DNA of 64,000 nt from Montifringilla adamsi (taxonomy: Eukaryota > Chordata > Aves > Passeriformes > Passeridae): NCBI GenBank assembly GCA_017590115.1, contig JAGGNK010012559.1, positions 1,290,207-1,354,206 on the forward strand, written 5' to 3'. Below are positions 32,471 to 43,662 of the stretch, piece after piece. Positions within the stretch are counted from its first letter, which is position 1. Each line of letters begins with the position of its first letter. The notes beneath the pieces were generated by a model that was not told the origin of the DNA, did not search any database, and worked only from the letters and a program-made list of their open reading frames with translations. Both the position numbers and the translations under genes were made by a program.

Positions 32471-33594
32471 AAGGTCCAGGAGGTCTGAAATAACCAAAAT
32501 TGGATTTTAGAGGGAATTTTATGTGCAGAAGAGCAGGTTCTTAGCAAGGACTCAGCTTCACCATCCCCATCCCAGTCCCTGTAACCCCCAACCATCTCCC
32601 CAAAACATCCCAGCATTTCCAGCCCTCCACAGCCAATTCCCCTTAGTGTTTCAATCCACGAAAATAAATTTATCCTTATCTCTCTCATCCTTTACCTGCC
32701 TCTGCTTTGCTTTTCAGAGTCCCTGCATTTGCAGGGATATTCATTTCACCCGAGTTTTGGTAGCTTGGGCTCATATTTTGAATTTTTTTTTGTTTCCTGC
32801 ACTTCTGGCATCAGAGGGAATTTCATGGGAGAGTGCAAATTGCCGAGACAAACAACTTGTTTTGTTTTGAAGGGCTGCTCCAAAGCAGTTTGGCCGGATT
32901 TTTCCTGAAAAAAAAAACCCCAAAAACCTCCTTGCTGCAGGGAATTTGGGGCAAGGAAGGAATTCTCCTGTGCAGCAGGCATGTCCCCATGGACATGGTG
33001 ATATTTGATTGATTATAACTTGGATTAATTAATTGGAGAGGAATTCTGTGCAGGGAATAACAAAAATCTGGTAGCTGGAAGGGGAAGGAAGGGAAATATT
33101 TATGGGTTAGAGGAAGGGCATGGGGGGGACAGGAGAGCAAGGACTGCAAGTTTAAACAAATAAATCAGGTAATTATAAAGATATTGCTGTTTTAGCCAAA
33201 TAAATTGGCATTTTTGTGGTGTTGAACCTGTTTAGGTTGATGGTGAGAGCAAAAGGTGCTTCTCAGCGGGGGCAAAAATGAAATTATTTCACTCCTAATT
33301 AAGCTGGATCCATCATTAGTGGGATTTAATTTGCCTTTGTGGGGTCAGGAGGAGTTGGAGGCAAAAATCCTATTGGAAGTTTTGTTCCTAAATTGCAGAA
33401 GGGGAATTGTTTTTGTTCCCCCATCCCTGAAGGGAATCGAGAGACACAATTCCCTGGGGCAGGGTGGGAGATGCTCCCCGGGGTTTCTGTCTTTGGGGCA
33501 GGAGGAGAAGGAACCTTGGGGCTGGGTTTGGGTTTGCCTGTGAGGGAAAAATGTCCCTGGGCTGATCCTCCCTGGCACCTCTGCAGGAAATGGG
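32471..33594. other. Quiet sequence
   Basis: About 1.1 kb of unique sequence, with no array, element or gene recognised. Confidence 0.4.
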
Positions 33595-34435
33595 GTTTGA
33601 GTGGGGTTTGAGTGGGTTTGAGTGGGTTTGAGTGGAGTTTGTGTGGGTTTGAGTGGGGTTTGAGTGGGGTTTGTGTGGGTTTGTGTGGGTTTGAGTGGGG
33701 TTTGTGTGGGTTTGAGTGGGGTTTGAGTGGGGTCTGTGTGGGGTTACAGTGGGACCAGAGCTGCAAATGCCATTTCTGTGGGGTTTGAGTGGGTTCTGAG
33801 TGGGGTTTGTGTGGGGTTTATGTGGGATCAGAGTAACAAATGCCATTTGTATGGGATTTATGTGGGACTAGAACAGGAAATTCCATGTGTGTGGGGTTTG
33901 TGTGGCACCAAAGGCCCCAAATACCAGTTGTACGGGGTTTGAGTGGGGTTTGAGTGGGGTTTGAGTGGGGTTTGTTTGGAACCAAAGCTGCAAATGCCAT
34001 TCTTATGGGGTTTGTGTGGGTCTGTGGCAGGAAATTCCACTTGTGTGGAGTTTGTGTGGGATTTGTGTGGGGTTTGTGTGACACGAGGGCTGCAAATGCC
34101 ATTTGTATGGGGTTTGTGTGGGCCTAGAGCAGGAAATGCCACTTGTGTGGGGTTTTTATGCTAAAATGCAGTTTTGAGCCTTAGTGGGACCAGAGCAGCA
34201 AATGCCAGTTCTGTGGGACTTGTGTGGGATTTGTGTGGGGTTTGAGTGGGGTTTGTGTGGGGTTTGTGTGGGGTTTACATGGCACCAGAACAGGGAATAT
34301 AATAAAACCCATTTGTATGGGATTTATATGGGACTAGAACAGGAAATGACACTTGTGTGGGGTTTGTGTGGCACCAAAGTAGGAAATGCCACTTGTATGG
34401 GGTTACTGTGGGGTTTGTGTGACCCCAGAGCTGCA
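33595..34435. repeat. Compound minisatellite, 11-12-bp core with higher-order units
   Basis: The first 150 bp is a run of 'gggtttgagtgggtttgtgt' (11-12-bp core). Further right the core is grouped with 'gcaaatgccatttgtatggg' and 'ggaccagagcaggaaatgcc' into larger units of roughly 60-100 bp. The + strand is G/T-rich with many GGGG runs. Minus-strand frames of 90-150 codons (Asn/Pro/His/Thr-rich) are repeat artefacts. Confidence 0.93.
34150..34176 (+). repeat. 27-bp inverted repeat, left arm
   Basis: Starts 'gggtttttatgctaaaatgc'. Its exact reverse complement occurs at 35236-35262, 1.06 kb away. The arms match at all 27 positions and diverge immediately outside. Confidence 0.93.
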
Positions 34436-35235
34436 AATGCCTTTTTGGCAAAAAGTTCTTTGGGGCCCAGTGCCATGGGGAGCTGCAGGAACAGCTCCTT
34501 TCCCTCCTCTTGTAATTCCATGCTCCAATTCCAACATCCCAAGGGTGGAGGATATCAGTAACAGGCCTTAGGATAATGGGATTAACCTCAGAACTCAAAG
34601 GAGTCCTGGAAAAATCACCTGGGCAGCCCCCAGGAAGTGCCCGCATTCCCAAAATATCGAATCCAGCTGGAATTCAGCCCCTCCAGGGTGCAGGAATGAG
34701 CAAAATGGGATAAAACTGCACAAAAACTCCAGGAATGGGAGGCAGGGCTGATATTCCTTTTGCCACAGGAGTTTTGGGCTGCAGGAGGTTTGGGATGCAG
34801 GGATTCTAGGATGCAGGAATTTTGGGATGCAGGAATTTTGGGAGCCTGGGCCCTCCTGGGCCCATCAGCTCCTGGGCTGAGCACTTCCCAATGCTGCTCC
34901 TGGTGGGATTTTATCCCTTGGGAAGATTTTCCAAATTGTAGGATAATATCTAGATCAGAAGAAAGCTGCAATTAGCCCCATATCCATCGTTATCCCAGCT
35001 TTATTTTGGGATTTGGGTGCATTTTAAGGCCTGAACCCTTCCCTGAGCAGCCTGTTCTGAACAAAACTGAGAATTCCAAGGGTGATTTCCCAGCTCCCTG
35101 CCCATACCAGGTTCCTGTTGCTCGTGTTGCTATTTCTGTTCATATTTATCCTTTTTTTCCCCCATTCAATTTGGATTTTGCCACTGTAAAAGCTGCTCAG
35201 GGTCTTGACCTCTCTGCAGGAGCCCACCCCCAGCC
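34436..35235. other. Mostly unique, with a short array
   Basis: At 34780-34855 'ttttgggatgcaggaat' repeats about four times (~20 bp). The rest shows no gene or element. Confidence 0.5.
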
Positions 35236-35262
35236 CAAAACTGCATTTTAGCATAAAAACCC
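35236..35262 (-). repeat. 27-bp inverted repeat, right arm
   Basis: Begins 'caaaactgcattttagcat'; perfect reverse complement of 34150-34176. Confidence 0.93.
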
Positions 35263-35389
35263 ATAAAAATCTTCATTATGGACCAACTTTCCCGGCTGAA
35301 AAACCCTAAAATGAACTCAGCAGTGGGGTGCAAAGGTGGAGGAGGGGGGAGAGGATGCGAATATCCCAGAAAGTTGCGAAGTGAAGCAT

Positions 35390-35640
35390 TCCAGAGTGGG
35401 AATAAGAGCTGGAGGTTGAATGTGCAATCACAACCTCCCTTTGTCTGCGGGCTGTTGATCGGCGAAGCTGCAATCTCGTGGCAATAAATAGATATTTAAG
35501 ATAAGCTCCGGCGTGTAATTAAAGACTTCTGCCACACGGCCAGATGCGCTGCCTTTATCTTTGTGTAAATGAGAGCAGAGCGGGGCTCTGCTGCGCTGAG
35601 AGCCCAAAAAAAAGGGGGAAAAAAGGTTCTTTGTCCCACT
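35390..35640. promoter_or_regulatory. Possible conserved non-coding element
   Basis: Repeat-free stretch with CpGs retained and dense factor-site-like words: 'tgttgatcggcgaagctgc', 'gtggcaataaatagatattt', 'agataagctccggcgtg' (GATA-like) and 'gtgtaattaaagac' (homeodomain-like). The texture resembles vertebrate developmental enhancers. This is inference from composition only. Confidence 0.35.
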
Positions 35641-35669
35641 TTGCATCCGTTTGCTGCAGGGTGGGAGGG

Positions 35670-36810
35670 GGGGAGGGATGGGACCGTCCCCAACCCAGGG
35701 AAACTGGAAATTGTGGTGCTTTAAGGGCTAAAGGGAATTAAATGTGTGGGGAAAAGGTGTTGCACTCAGCCAGGAGCGTTTCCCTGATTTTGCAGTGTTT
35801 TGGGGTGGGAATTCAGGGAGGGAGGAATGGAAATTCAGGGAGGGAGGGATGGGATCGTCCCTTCCCAGGGAAACCGGGAATTTCAGTGCTCTAAGGGTTG
35901 AAGGGAATTAAATGTGTCGATAAAAGATGAACCCTCAGCCAGGAGCGTTTCCCTGATTTTCCAGTGTTTTGGAGTGGGAATTCAGGGAGGGAGGGATGGA
36001 ATTTTAGGGAGGGAGGGATGGGACTGTCCCCTCCCCAGAGAAACTGGAAATGTCACTATTCCAAGTGTTAAAGGGAATGAAATGTGTGGGGAAAAGGTGA
36101 ACCCTCAGCCAGGAGGTTTCCCTGATTTCCCAGGGTTTTGGGATGGGAATTCAAGGCGGGAGGGATGGGACTGTCCCTTCCCAGGGCAGCTGGGAATTTC
36201 AGTGTTCCAAGGGCTGAAGGGAATGAAATGTGTGGGGAAAAGGTGTTGCCTTCAGCCTGGAGCGTTTCCCTGATTTTGCAGTGTTTTGGGATGGGAATTC
36301 AGGGAGGGAGGGATGGAAGTTCAATGAGGGAGGGATGGGACCATTCCCTCCCCAGGAAAGCTGGAATTTTCAGTGTTCTGAGGAGCTAAAAGGAATTAAA
36401 TATGATGTTGCCACTGCTGATAAAAGGTGCACCCACAGCCAGGAGTGTTTCCCTGATTTCCCAAGGTTTTGGGATGGGAATTCAAGGCGGGAGGGATGGG
36501 ACTGTCCCTTCCCAGGGAAACTGGGAATTTCAGTGTTCCAGGGGCTAAAGGGAATTAAATGTTTTTGGGAAAGGTGTTGCCCTCAGCCAGAAGAGTTTCC
36601 CTGATTTCCCAGGGTTTTGGGGTGGGAATTCAGGGAGGGAAGGATGGAAGTTCAGTGGGGGAGGGATGGCACCATCTCTTCCCCAGGAAAATGGGAAATA
36701 TCAGTGTTCTGAGGAGCCAGATGGATGAAATGTGGTGTGGGCACTGCTGATAAAAGGTGACCCTCAGCCAGGAGCATTCCCCTGATTTCCCTGGGTTTCA
36801 GGATGGAATT
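35670..36810. repeat. ~150-180-bp tandem repeat, ~7 copies
   Basis: 'cagccaggagcgtttccctg' or a close variant occurs near 35768, 35937, 36106, 36255, 36437, 36585 and 36766. Each unit also has 'gggaattcagggagggagg', 'gggactgtcccttcccagg' and 'aagggaattaaatgtg'. A shorter 'gggagggatgg' motif is duplicated within units, causing length differences. Confidence 0.93.
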
Positions 36811-36954
36811 CAGGCTCCCCAGGGCTCTGACTCTGCCCCTGCTTTGGGACTCCAGGCCCAGCTTTGTCCTCGTCCCACAGGAGGGATGGGATCAAAGCTT
36901 TGGGCTGAGCCCAAGCTCTGGAGCAGGTTTAGCCCTTACAGCTCCTTAGGATGG
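36811..36954. other. Quiet sequence
   Basis: Unique, nothing recognised. Confidence 0.35.
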
Positions 36955-37095
36955 AATTTTGGGATCACTGAGGTTGGAAAAGCCCCTCCAGGACCATCAA
37001 TCCCCACCATGCCACCAGCCCAGAGCAACACCCAGGTGCTCCTTGGACACCTGCACGTGGGGGGACTCCAAACCTCTCTTCCAGTGTCACATCTG
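36955..37095 (-). mobile_element. CR1 LINE 3' end
   Basis: 'gggatcactgaggttggaaa', 'agcccctccaggaccatcaa', 'caccatgccacc' and 'cttggacacc' follow the antisense order of a CR1 subfamily. Confidence 0.82.
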
Positions 37096-37562
37096 GCATT
37101 CCAGAGGCAGATCCCCCTTTCTGTGTCCCCCAGGGCCGCAGCAGGGCACAGAAATCCTGGGAAAATGTGCCCTGGTGTCTTGAGGGATGTTTGGAACTGC
37201 CAGGAAGGCCTTGAAAAATCAAAATTCTCTTGAATCTGTGAACTGTGCAGCTCAGCAGGGTGGAAAGTTGGAGGCAGCAGGGGGTTTGTGCATGGTCCTG
37301 GCAAAAATTCCACCTGATCGGGGAGGATTCCATCCTGGAAGGGCCTTCCTGGCCCTTTTCTGCTCCAGGACCCCCTGGAACAGGGAGGTTTTGTTCCAAG
37401 CAGTGCCTGTGTCGTTAGTGGGGTCTGGTTTGAGATTTTCCAGCACCACCTTGGATTTCAGATCCCCACTTTGGGCTGGAATCCTTAAAAAATGCACGAG
37501 AAGTGATGCTGTGTTTTGGGGATTAAAAACTGGGAAGGAGGAGAGGAAAGTAGAATTTCTTT
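37096..37562. other. Quiet sequence
   Basis: Unique; no gene or element recognised. Confidence 0.4.
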
Positions 37563-37697
37563 TGGGATTTATCCCCAGGGGAATTCCTGCTGGAATCTGG
37601 GATGGGATTTGTACTCCTGGGAATTTCTGCTGGACTCTGGGGTGGGATTTATCCCCAGGGGAATTCCTGTTGGACTCTGGGATGGGATTTATTTGGA
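37563..37697. repeat. ~40-48-bp minisatellite, 3 copies
   Basis: 'gggatttatccccagggga' then 'attcctgctggaatctggga', three times with variation. The same unit builds the larger array at 38928-39295. Confidence 0.88.
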
Positions 37698-38927
37698 ATT
37701 TCTTGGGTTTATGTACTGGAATTTTGCCTTCTTAACAAGATGGAATTGTTGGATTAAGTTTTTGAGTAATTTTTAAATGGGATTCCTTTCTTTTTTCAGT
37801 GAGCTCTTGGTGTTTTGCTTCTGTTCTCCCACTCCTCTCCCACTTAGGCCAGCCCAAATCCCCTCTAAACTCAGTATTTGTACCTTGATCCTGACTAACT
37901 CTGACTTTAAGTCAAATATTTGATTCCTGGATGTTTTTTCCATTCCAAGCCCCACTAAATGGCAGAGCCAAGCTCCCACCCAACAACCCCACTCTGCTTT
38001 TTGGGAAATGGGTTTTTCCCAGGCTAAACCCTTTTAAAACCTTTAAAGCTGCATAAGCAGCTTAAACCCAGCTAAAGCCTGAGATCATTTTAAACAGCTT
38101 GTGCCAATAGAAAGACTTAGATTATTTTAAATACCTTAAAGAGATCTGCAGCTTTAGGGGAGAATTTGGCCAGATTTGGTTGATTATTTGATTTGGGTGA
38201 TTTTGTTGTCACCACTGGGTGACTCTGCCCAGCCACTCCTGGTTGGGAGACAGAAAATCAGGGAATTTTGGGATTTCTTTCTACATTTTGGATGTTTATT
38301 TGACAGTTTGACTGTAAACATGGCAGGAAAATCTGAATTTGTAACCTTAACCCTGCCCTTGTGCTCAGCTCAGGATTATCTGTCATTCCTGGACCTTTGG
38401 GTTATTTGGATAAATCTGCAGCTGATTTGCAGGAAAAGTTGGATTTTGTTCCCCCAGGTGAGGATTTTCAGCACCTGGGCTGCCCTGTGCAGTCTGGATT
38501 CTCCTAAACCGCTTTTAGAGCTTTGAAAATCCCACCTTCAATGTGGTGCCTTAATTAAAACCCGTTAAAAAAGGGAATAAATGGGGGAAGGAGTCCAGGC
38601 TGAGGGGATTTCTGCACACCCCTCACTCCACATCCCCCCCGTGGGATCTGATCCTTCTATTTTTTTGGATATGAAAAATCAGGATTAATTCAGGCTCAGA
38701 GATTTGAAGAGTTTGGTTTATTCCTGAATTAAACCAGAAGGAGTTTCATTCACTTGGAGAGCTGAGTTGTTCCCACAGAGGCAATTTCTGGGAGCTGACG
38801 GAGCAGCAGCCCCTGGAATATTTTCTCCAGGAGATAAAATCCCCCAAAGTTGAAAGGAAAAACAATCAGGGAAAATTTCCACTTGGAATTTCTCAGCTGG
38901 GAAAAGGAGCTCAGGCATTTTCCTGCT
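37698..38927. other. Quiet sequence between related arrays
   Basis: About 1.2 kb unique, partly AT-rich. No gene or element recognised. Confidence 0.4.
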
Positions 38928-39295
38928 GCTGGAATCTGGGATGGAATTTATCCTCAGGGGAATTCCTGCTGGAATCTGGGATGGGATTGGTACCCCAGAG
39001 AATTCCTGCTGGAATCTGGGCTGGGATTTGGACTCTGGGATGGGATTTAGACTCTGGGATGGGATTTGTATCCCTGGGAATTCCTGCTGGAATCTGGGCT
39101 GGGATTTGGACTCTGGGATGGGATTTGGACTCTGGGATGGGATTTAGACTCTGGGATGGGATTTGTAACCCTGGGAATTCCTGCTGGAATCTGGGCTGGG
39201 ATTTGGACTCTGGGATGAGATTTGGACTCTAGAATGGGATTTGTACCCCTGGGAATTCCTGCTGGAATCTGGGATGGGATTTATCTCCTGGGAAT
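38928..39295. repeat. Compound minisatellite, ~40 bp with 20-bp subunit
   Basis: 'ggaattcctgctggaatctg' alternates with 'ggatgggatttgtacccctg', plus inserted runs of a ~20-bp subunit 'gactctgggatgggattt'. It shares its unit with 37563-37697. Confidence 0.93.
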
Positions 39296-39554
39296 TTCTG
39301 TTCCCCATCACCCAAACTGCAGCTCCTGGGACAGAGAACAAGCCTGGGCTGGGATTTTCCCCAAGTCCCACTCCTGGTTTTGGTGCTGTGGGATTTGTGT
39401 TTATTGGGAGCATCCTGGGAAAGGGAATTGATGCTGGAGCAGGAGGGGTTTGAGGTGGTGCTTAAAATCCAGAACTGAGCTGAAGTTCTCTGCTCTGTTC
39501 CTGTGTTGGGACAGACCCAGGTGAACAGGATGGGAAAACCATGGAAATAGAAAA
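39296..39554. other. Quiet sequence
   Basis: Unique; nothing recognised. Confidence 0.4.
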
Positions 39555-40090
39555 AAGTTTGGGATTGAAGAGACTTTAAAGCTGATCCCATTCCATTCCT
39601 GCCTTGGGACAGGTGCCCTCCCCCTGTCCCGGGTGCTCCCAGCCCCAATGTCCAGCCTGGCCTTGGGCACTGCCAGGGATCCAGGGGCAGCCCCAGCTGC
39701 TCTGGCAATTCCAGCCCAGCCCCTCCCCAGCCTGCCAGGGAACAATTCCCAGTTGCCAAGATCCCATCCAGCCCTGCCCTCTGGCAGTGGGAGCCATTCC
39801 CTGTGTCCTGTCCCTCCATCCTTGTCCCCAGTCCCTCTGCAGCTCTCCTGGAGCCCCTTCAGGCCCTGCAAGGGCTCTGAGCTCTCCCTGGAGCCTTCTC
39901 CTCTCCAGGGCAGCACCCCCAGCTCTCCCAGCCTGGCTCCAGAGGGGCTCCAGCCCTGCAGCAGCTCCGTGGATTCCTCTGGGCTCTCTCCAGCAGCTCC
40001 AGGTGCTGCTGGTGTTGGAATTCCGAGCTCTGCAGGTGGGGAATCACCTGAGCGGGGCAGAGGGACAGAATCCCCCTTTCCCTGCTGCCC
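39555..40090 (-). mobile_element. CR1 LINE, longest copy in the window (~535 bp)
   Basis: Antisense CR1 3' UTR: 'ggtgctcccagccccaatg', 'ccagcctggccttgggcac', 'ctgtcctgtccctccatcc', 'ctctcctggagccccttc', 'gctctctccagcagctcca' and 'aattccgagctctgcagg'. The last part is shared with 56660-56870 and the middle with 9580-9842 plus 10262-10360, so this copy serves as the uninterrupted reference. A minus-strand frame of 237 codons overlaps it, but it lies in 3' UTR-type sequence and is not reverse transcriptase. Confidence 0.9.
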
Positions 40091-41025
40091 ATGACGCTGG
40101 GGATGGATGGACACCCATGGATGGATGGGAAAATGTGGCAGTTCTCATGGGAAGGGCCGACCTGGAGCAGAGCTGGGATCTCCATCCATTGGGAACAGCT
40201 CCTTCCCATCTCTCCTGTGTACCCATGGAACAGACAGACTCGGATCTCTGACATCCCAAAGAAATAGAATTTTAGGATTTTAATTGTTTGAATTTGCAAG
40301 GGAGGTTGAATAACAGAGGGGAGATTTCCAGTTTAATTTCCAGATTCCCAGACTGGATCAGTCACTCGGGTTATTCACAGTGCAGCCCTTAATGAGTTCT
40401 GGGCTCCTGCATTTTAATCCCCTGATAAATGAATTTGTTATTCATAACACCGGAGGTGAGCGCTCCTTTGGAGGGAATTGCTTTCCTTCAGCCTGCCAAG
40501 CTCTGAATTCTCTCAGGTCAGGCTGCTCTTCATCACCTTCCTGGATGTTTTCCTGCTCCCAGTGCTGGCATCCCACAGTTTGCACCTTCGTGGGCCGAAC
40601 TGCAGAGCTGAGCTTGGTGATCCCCGTGAGTGCCTTCCAGCTGGGAATATTCCGGGATCTGCTCCGTGTCAGGAGCTGCCTGTGGTGGATGGGGTGCTCC
40701 AGCCCCATGCAGGTGCTGCAGGGTGTGGGAAGGAGCTTTGCAGCTCCCTAAAATCAGTCAGGGTTTAGGGGGAGCTGGTGGGGGTTGGAAAGCACACAGG
40801 GTGCTGGCAGCTAAGAGTTTGTTGTGGGTTTGGGAGGGGATTAATGAGGGATTGATCTCAGCTCGGAGTAAAACTCCAGAGCCTCCTTCCCCTGGGTGCT
40901 CAGCAGCCCTGGGGCTCATTCAGACTCCCTGGAAAGCTGGAAAGGGTCTTTGGGATGTGGGGCTGACCTTGCACAGGGACACCTCAGAGCAGGGAAGTGG
41001 GAAGGCAGAACATTCCCAGGATCAC
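40091..41025. other. Unique sequence, no gene recognised
   Basis: About 930 bp without arrays or elements. Overlapping frames up to ~145 codons show no domain. Confidence 0.4.
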
Positions 41026-41475
41026 TGATGCCTTGGGAAGGCTGCCCTAGAACAGAGACCAGACTGAGATAGAGAATAAAGCAGGGATTTATTCAAAGGA
41101 TCTCCTCCATGGATCCACCATGGGCAGCACAAGAGCCCAGCCAGGGCTGCACCCAAAATGGTCCCAAAATGCACGAGCGCTCACGGGGTCTCTCCCTGGG
41201 ATCAGCTCTGCTCCATGTGCACATTGCAGTTCATTGTCCAATTCCAGCTTTAGCCCATGCACTCCCATCCTGCTTGTTTTTCTCTCTTCAGCCCACGGTG
41301 TTTGTGCTCTTGGGCTGAGATTTGGATAATTTGTCCTTGGTGCCCAGCTAGAGCAGGAATTGTTTTGTCTCCCTGCTCTGTGCAGAGAGCTCACCATCCC
41401 ATAATATGAAGCCCAGACCCACACACCAAAGCAGCACAGAACCTGAAAAATAGAAAAGCTAAACCTGAGGCATCA
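41026..41475 (-). mobile_element. Solo LTR (family B), perfect 4-bp TSD
   Basis: Ends are 'tgatgcct' in inverted orientation at both sides. AATAAA lies in 'tttgaataaatccctgc' on the minus strand. The duplication 'tcac' is at 41022-41025 and 41476-41479. At 450 bp it is highly similar to 15429-15889 (same 'gcacgagcgctcacggggtc' segment). No internal retroviral genes adjoin it. Confidence 0.93.
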
Positions 41476-42569
41476 TCACCCCAAACTCCTTTTCCTCCAT
41501 GTCCAAACCTGTGGAGCTGTTCCAGGAGACACCTGGGCTGTCCCAGGGAGCTGCTGGAGGAGCTGGGAACACCAATCCCAGGAGGATCCATCCCTCCTCC
41601 ATCCCTCCTCCTCCTCCTGCTCTGCTCCAAAGTTTTCATGGAAAAGTGCTGACGCTGCAGCAGAGCTCCCAGGAAAGTTCCTCCCATAAAATAAAACTGG
41701 AACAAGAAGCCAGAATGCGTAAAAAAGGAAAAAAAGTAATAACAAAATGAAACAAAACAGGAAAGGGTCACAAGGAAACAAAAAGCAGGATTGTGAGGAA
41801 GGATGGAAAAGGGGAACAGCAATAAAATCCCGTGGGTTTGGTCAGGACATTTCCTAGAGAACAGTAAAAGTACAAAATAGCTCAGTTCCCTGAAAACCTC
41901 AAATTCTGAGTAAAAGGTTTTCGTCCATACTCATAAATACGTTTTTAATGTGGATTTTTTATTAAAAATGCTCCTTTTAAACTGTGGATTTTTATTAAAA
42001 TTGTTCCTTTTAAAACTTTATTTTCTGGGTGTCTTTCTTGTAACCTCCCACTGCTTTTCCATCCCTGCTGGGACATGCTCCCATGTCCTGTAACTCCAAA
42101 TATTGCTGCTTATTCCTGAAAATTCTGCAGGATTCCTGGTACCCCACTGAGCCCCCGCCTTTCCTTTTGGGACACTGTTTGCTAGTGGAGAATAGCACTT
42201 AAAAAAAATTAAATAGTAAAAAAACCTGTGTTTTCTCTAGATTATTAAATGTCTTCCAGTCTGAGTCTATCCAATGTCTCCAATATCTCTTCTGCATCAT
42301 ATCCCATTTTTTTCTCCTTTTTCTCATGAGGTGATGACCTACCTGAGCAGAATTATGTGTATTTATATTTATTTATACAAAATAATAAAAAAGACATTTT
42401 ATCTACAAAGTAGAAGTCAGGAAGAAAGGGAAGCACAAAAATTTTGAATTTCTTGCTGAAACATCTAAAAAGTTTTTAGAGATATTGGTTATTAAGAGGG
42501 AGTAACAGAGAGATTCCCATGGGGTGGTGAAGAAGTGGTTGTATCTGAAAGGTGTGTTCAGACCACCTT
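41476..42569. other. Quiet sequence
   Basis: Contains a short (cctcct)n stretch at about 41590-41620 and A-rich parts at 41710-41790. No gene or element recognised. Confidence 0.4.
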
Positions 42570-42800
42570 TCAGGTGGGAATTTATATTTATATTATTTAG
42601 ATTTAGATTTCTTTTTTTAATATTTACAAACAATATTTTATTTGTATTGTATGTATAATGTATTATATACATTAATACATTATATGTATTATATGTATAA
42701 TGTGTTATATACAATATTATATTTATATTGTTTATATTATTATAATTTATTAATGATTTTTATAATTTATTGACAATTTCTGTAATTTTAATATATTTTT
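42570..42800. repeat. AT-rich low-complexity block
   Basis: Mostly A/T with 'tatattatatacattaatac' and 'tttatattg' steps. Confidence 0.85.
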
Positions 42801-42829
42801 TTAAAATGTAATTTCCTGCTCTGCCCTCC

Positions 42830-43126
42830 AAATTGCATCAAGCTGCTCTCCTGAGTGAGGCCTCCCCAAAACTGTTCCCTGAAGGTTTTTTGAAAATTCC
42901 TTCTTGAAAAAAATTCATATTTTGATTTTTCGGCGCCCTGAGCTGCGATTTGCAAAACAAAAGTGGCTGCTGGGCGTGAAGCCTTTGGGGTTTGGTTGGC
43001 CGGGACCGCGTCTGCCCCGCCGGGGCTCCCTGCAAATCCCGCATCCCTCCGGGGTGTGGCAGCCCCGAAAGAGCCCCGGCAGCTCCGCTCTCCTGTGTGA
43101 GTGTGGCTGCAAAAACTGACCCGCGG
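42830..43126. promoter_or_regulatory. Short CpG-rich, repeat-free segment
   Basis: CpG-rich words ('tcggcgccctgagctgcg', 'ggccgggaccgcgtctgc', 'cccgccggggctccc') set it apart from its surroundings. It could be a small CpG island or conserved element. No exon can be supported. Confidence 0.35.
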
Positions 43127-43302
43127 GGTGAAAACACGGGATAAAAACACGGGATAAAAATAGGGGATGAAAATAGGGGATAAAAATAGGGGATGAAAGC
43201 AGGGGATGAAAATATGTGATAAAAACACGGGATGAAAATAAGGGACAAAAATCTGGGGAAAAAATATGGGATAAAAGTACGGGATAAAAGTATGGGATAA
43301 AT
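43127..43302. repeat. ~15-bp minisatellite, ~12 copies
   Basis: Units of 'gggataaaaacacg', 'gggatgaaaatag' and similar. Confidence 0.93.
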
Positions 43303-43414
43303 CCAGAGTGCCCACCGGTGCTGAGGAAGGGCTGTGCTGGGGGGTGCTTGGTTCGGGCAGAGCTGTTTGGGGGTTTGGTTTTCCTCCCCTCCCTGGCTGG
43401 AGGCCCTGCCCTGG
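43303..43414. other. Spacer
   Basis: Unique sequence between two arrays. Confidence 0.35.
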
Positions 43415-43662
43415 CTCAGGTGTGGCTCTGTCCCAGCTGTGGCTCTGTCACAGGTGTGGCTATCACAGGTGTGTCACAGGTGTCACTGTCCCAGGTGTGG
43501 CTCTGTCTCAGCTGTGGCTGTCCCAGGTGTGGCTCTGTCACAGGTGTGGCTGTCCCAGGTGTGTCACAGGTGTCACTGTCCCAGGTGTGGCTCTGTCTCA
43601 GCTGTGGCTGTCCCAGGTGTGGCTCTGTCCCAGGTGTGGCTGTCCCAGGCTCTCCTTTCACC
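43415..43662. repeat. ~17-19-bp minisatellite
   Basis: Units of 'caggtgtggctctgtccc', 'caggtgtggctgtccc' and 'caggtgtgtcacaggtgtca', about 14 copies. It includes a direct duplication of a ~75-bp block (43487-43560; 43579-43650). Confidence 0.92.

Noticed and set aside
33595..33760. Interstitial telomeric repeat
   Set aside because: The core is gggtttgagt/gggtttgtgt; no run of TTAGGG is present.
39401..40114. 237-codon minus-strand frame as CR1 reverse transcriptase
   Set aside because: The CR1 copies here are 3' UTR-type ends; the frame lacks any recognisable polymerase motif.
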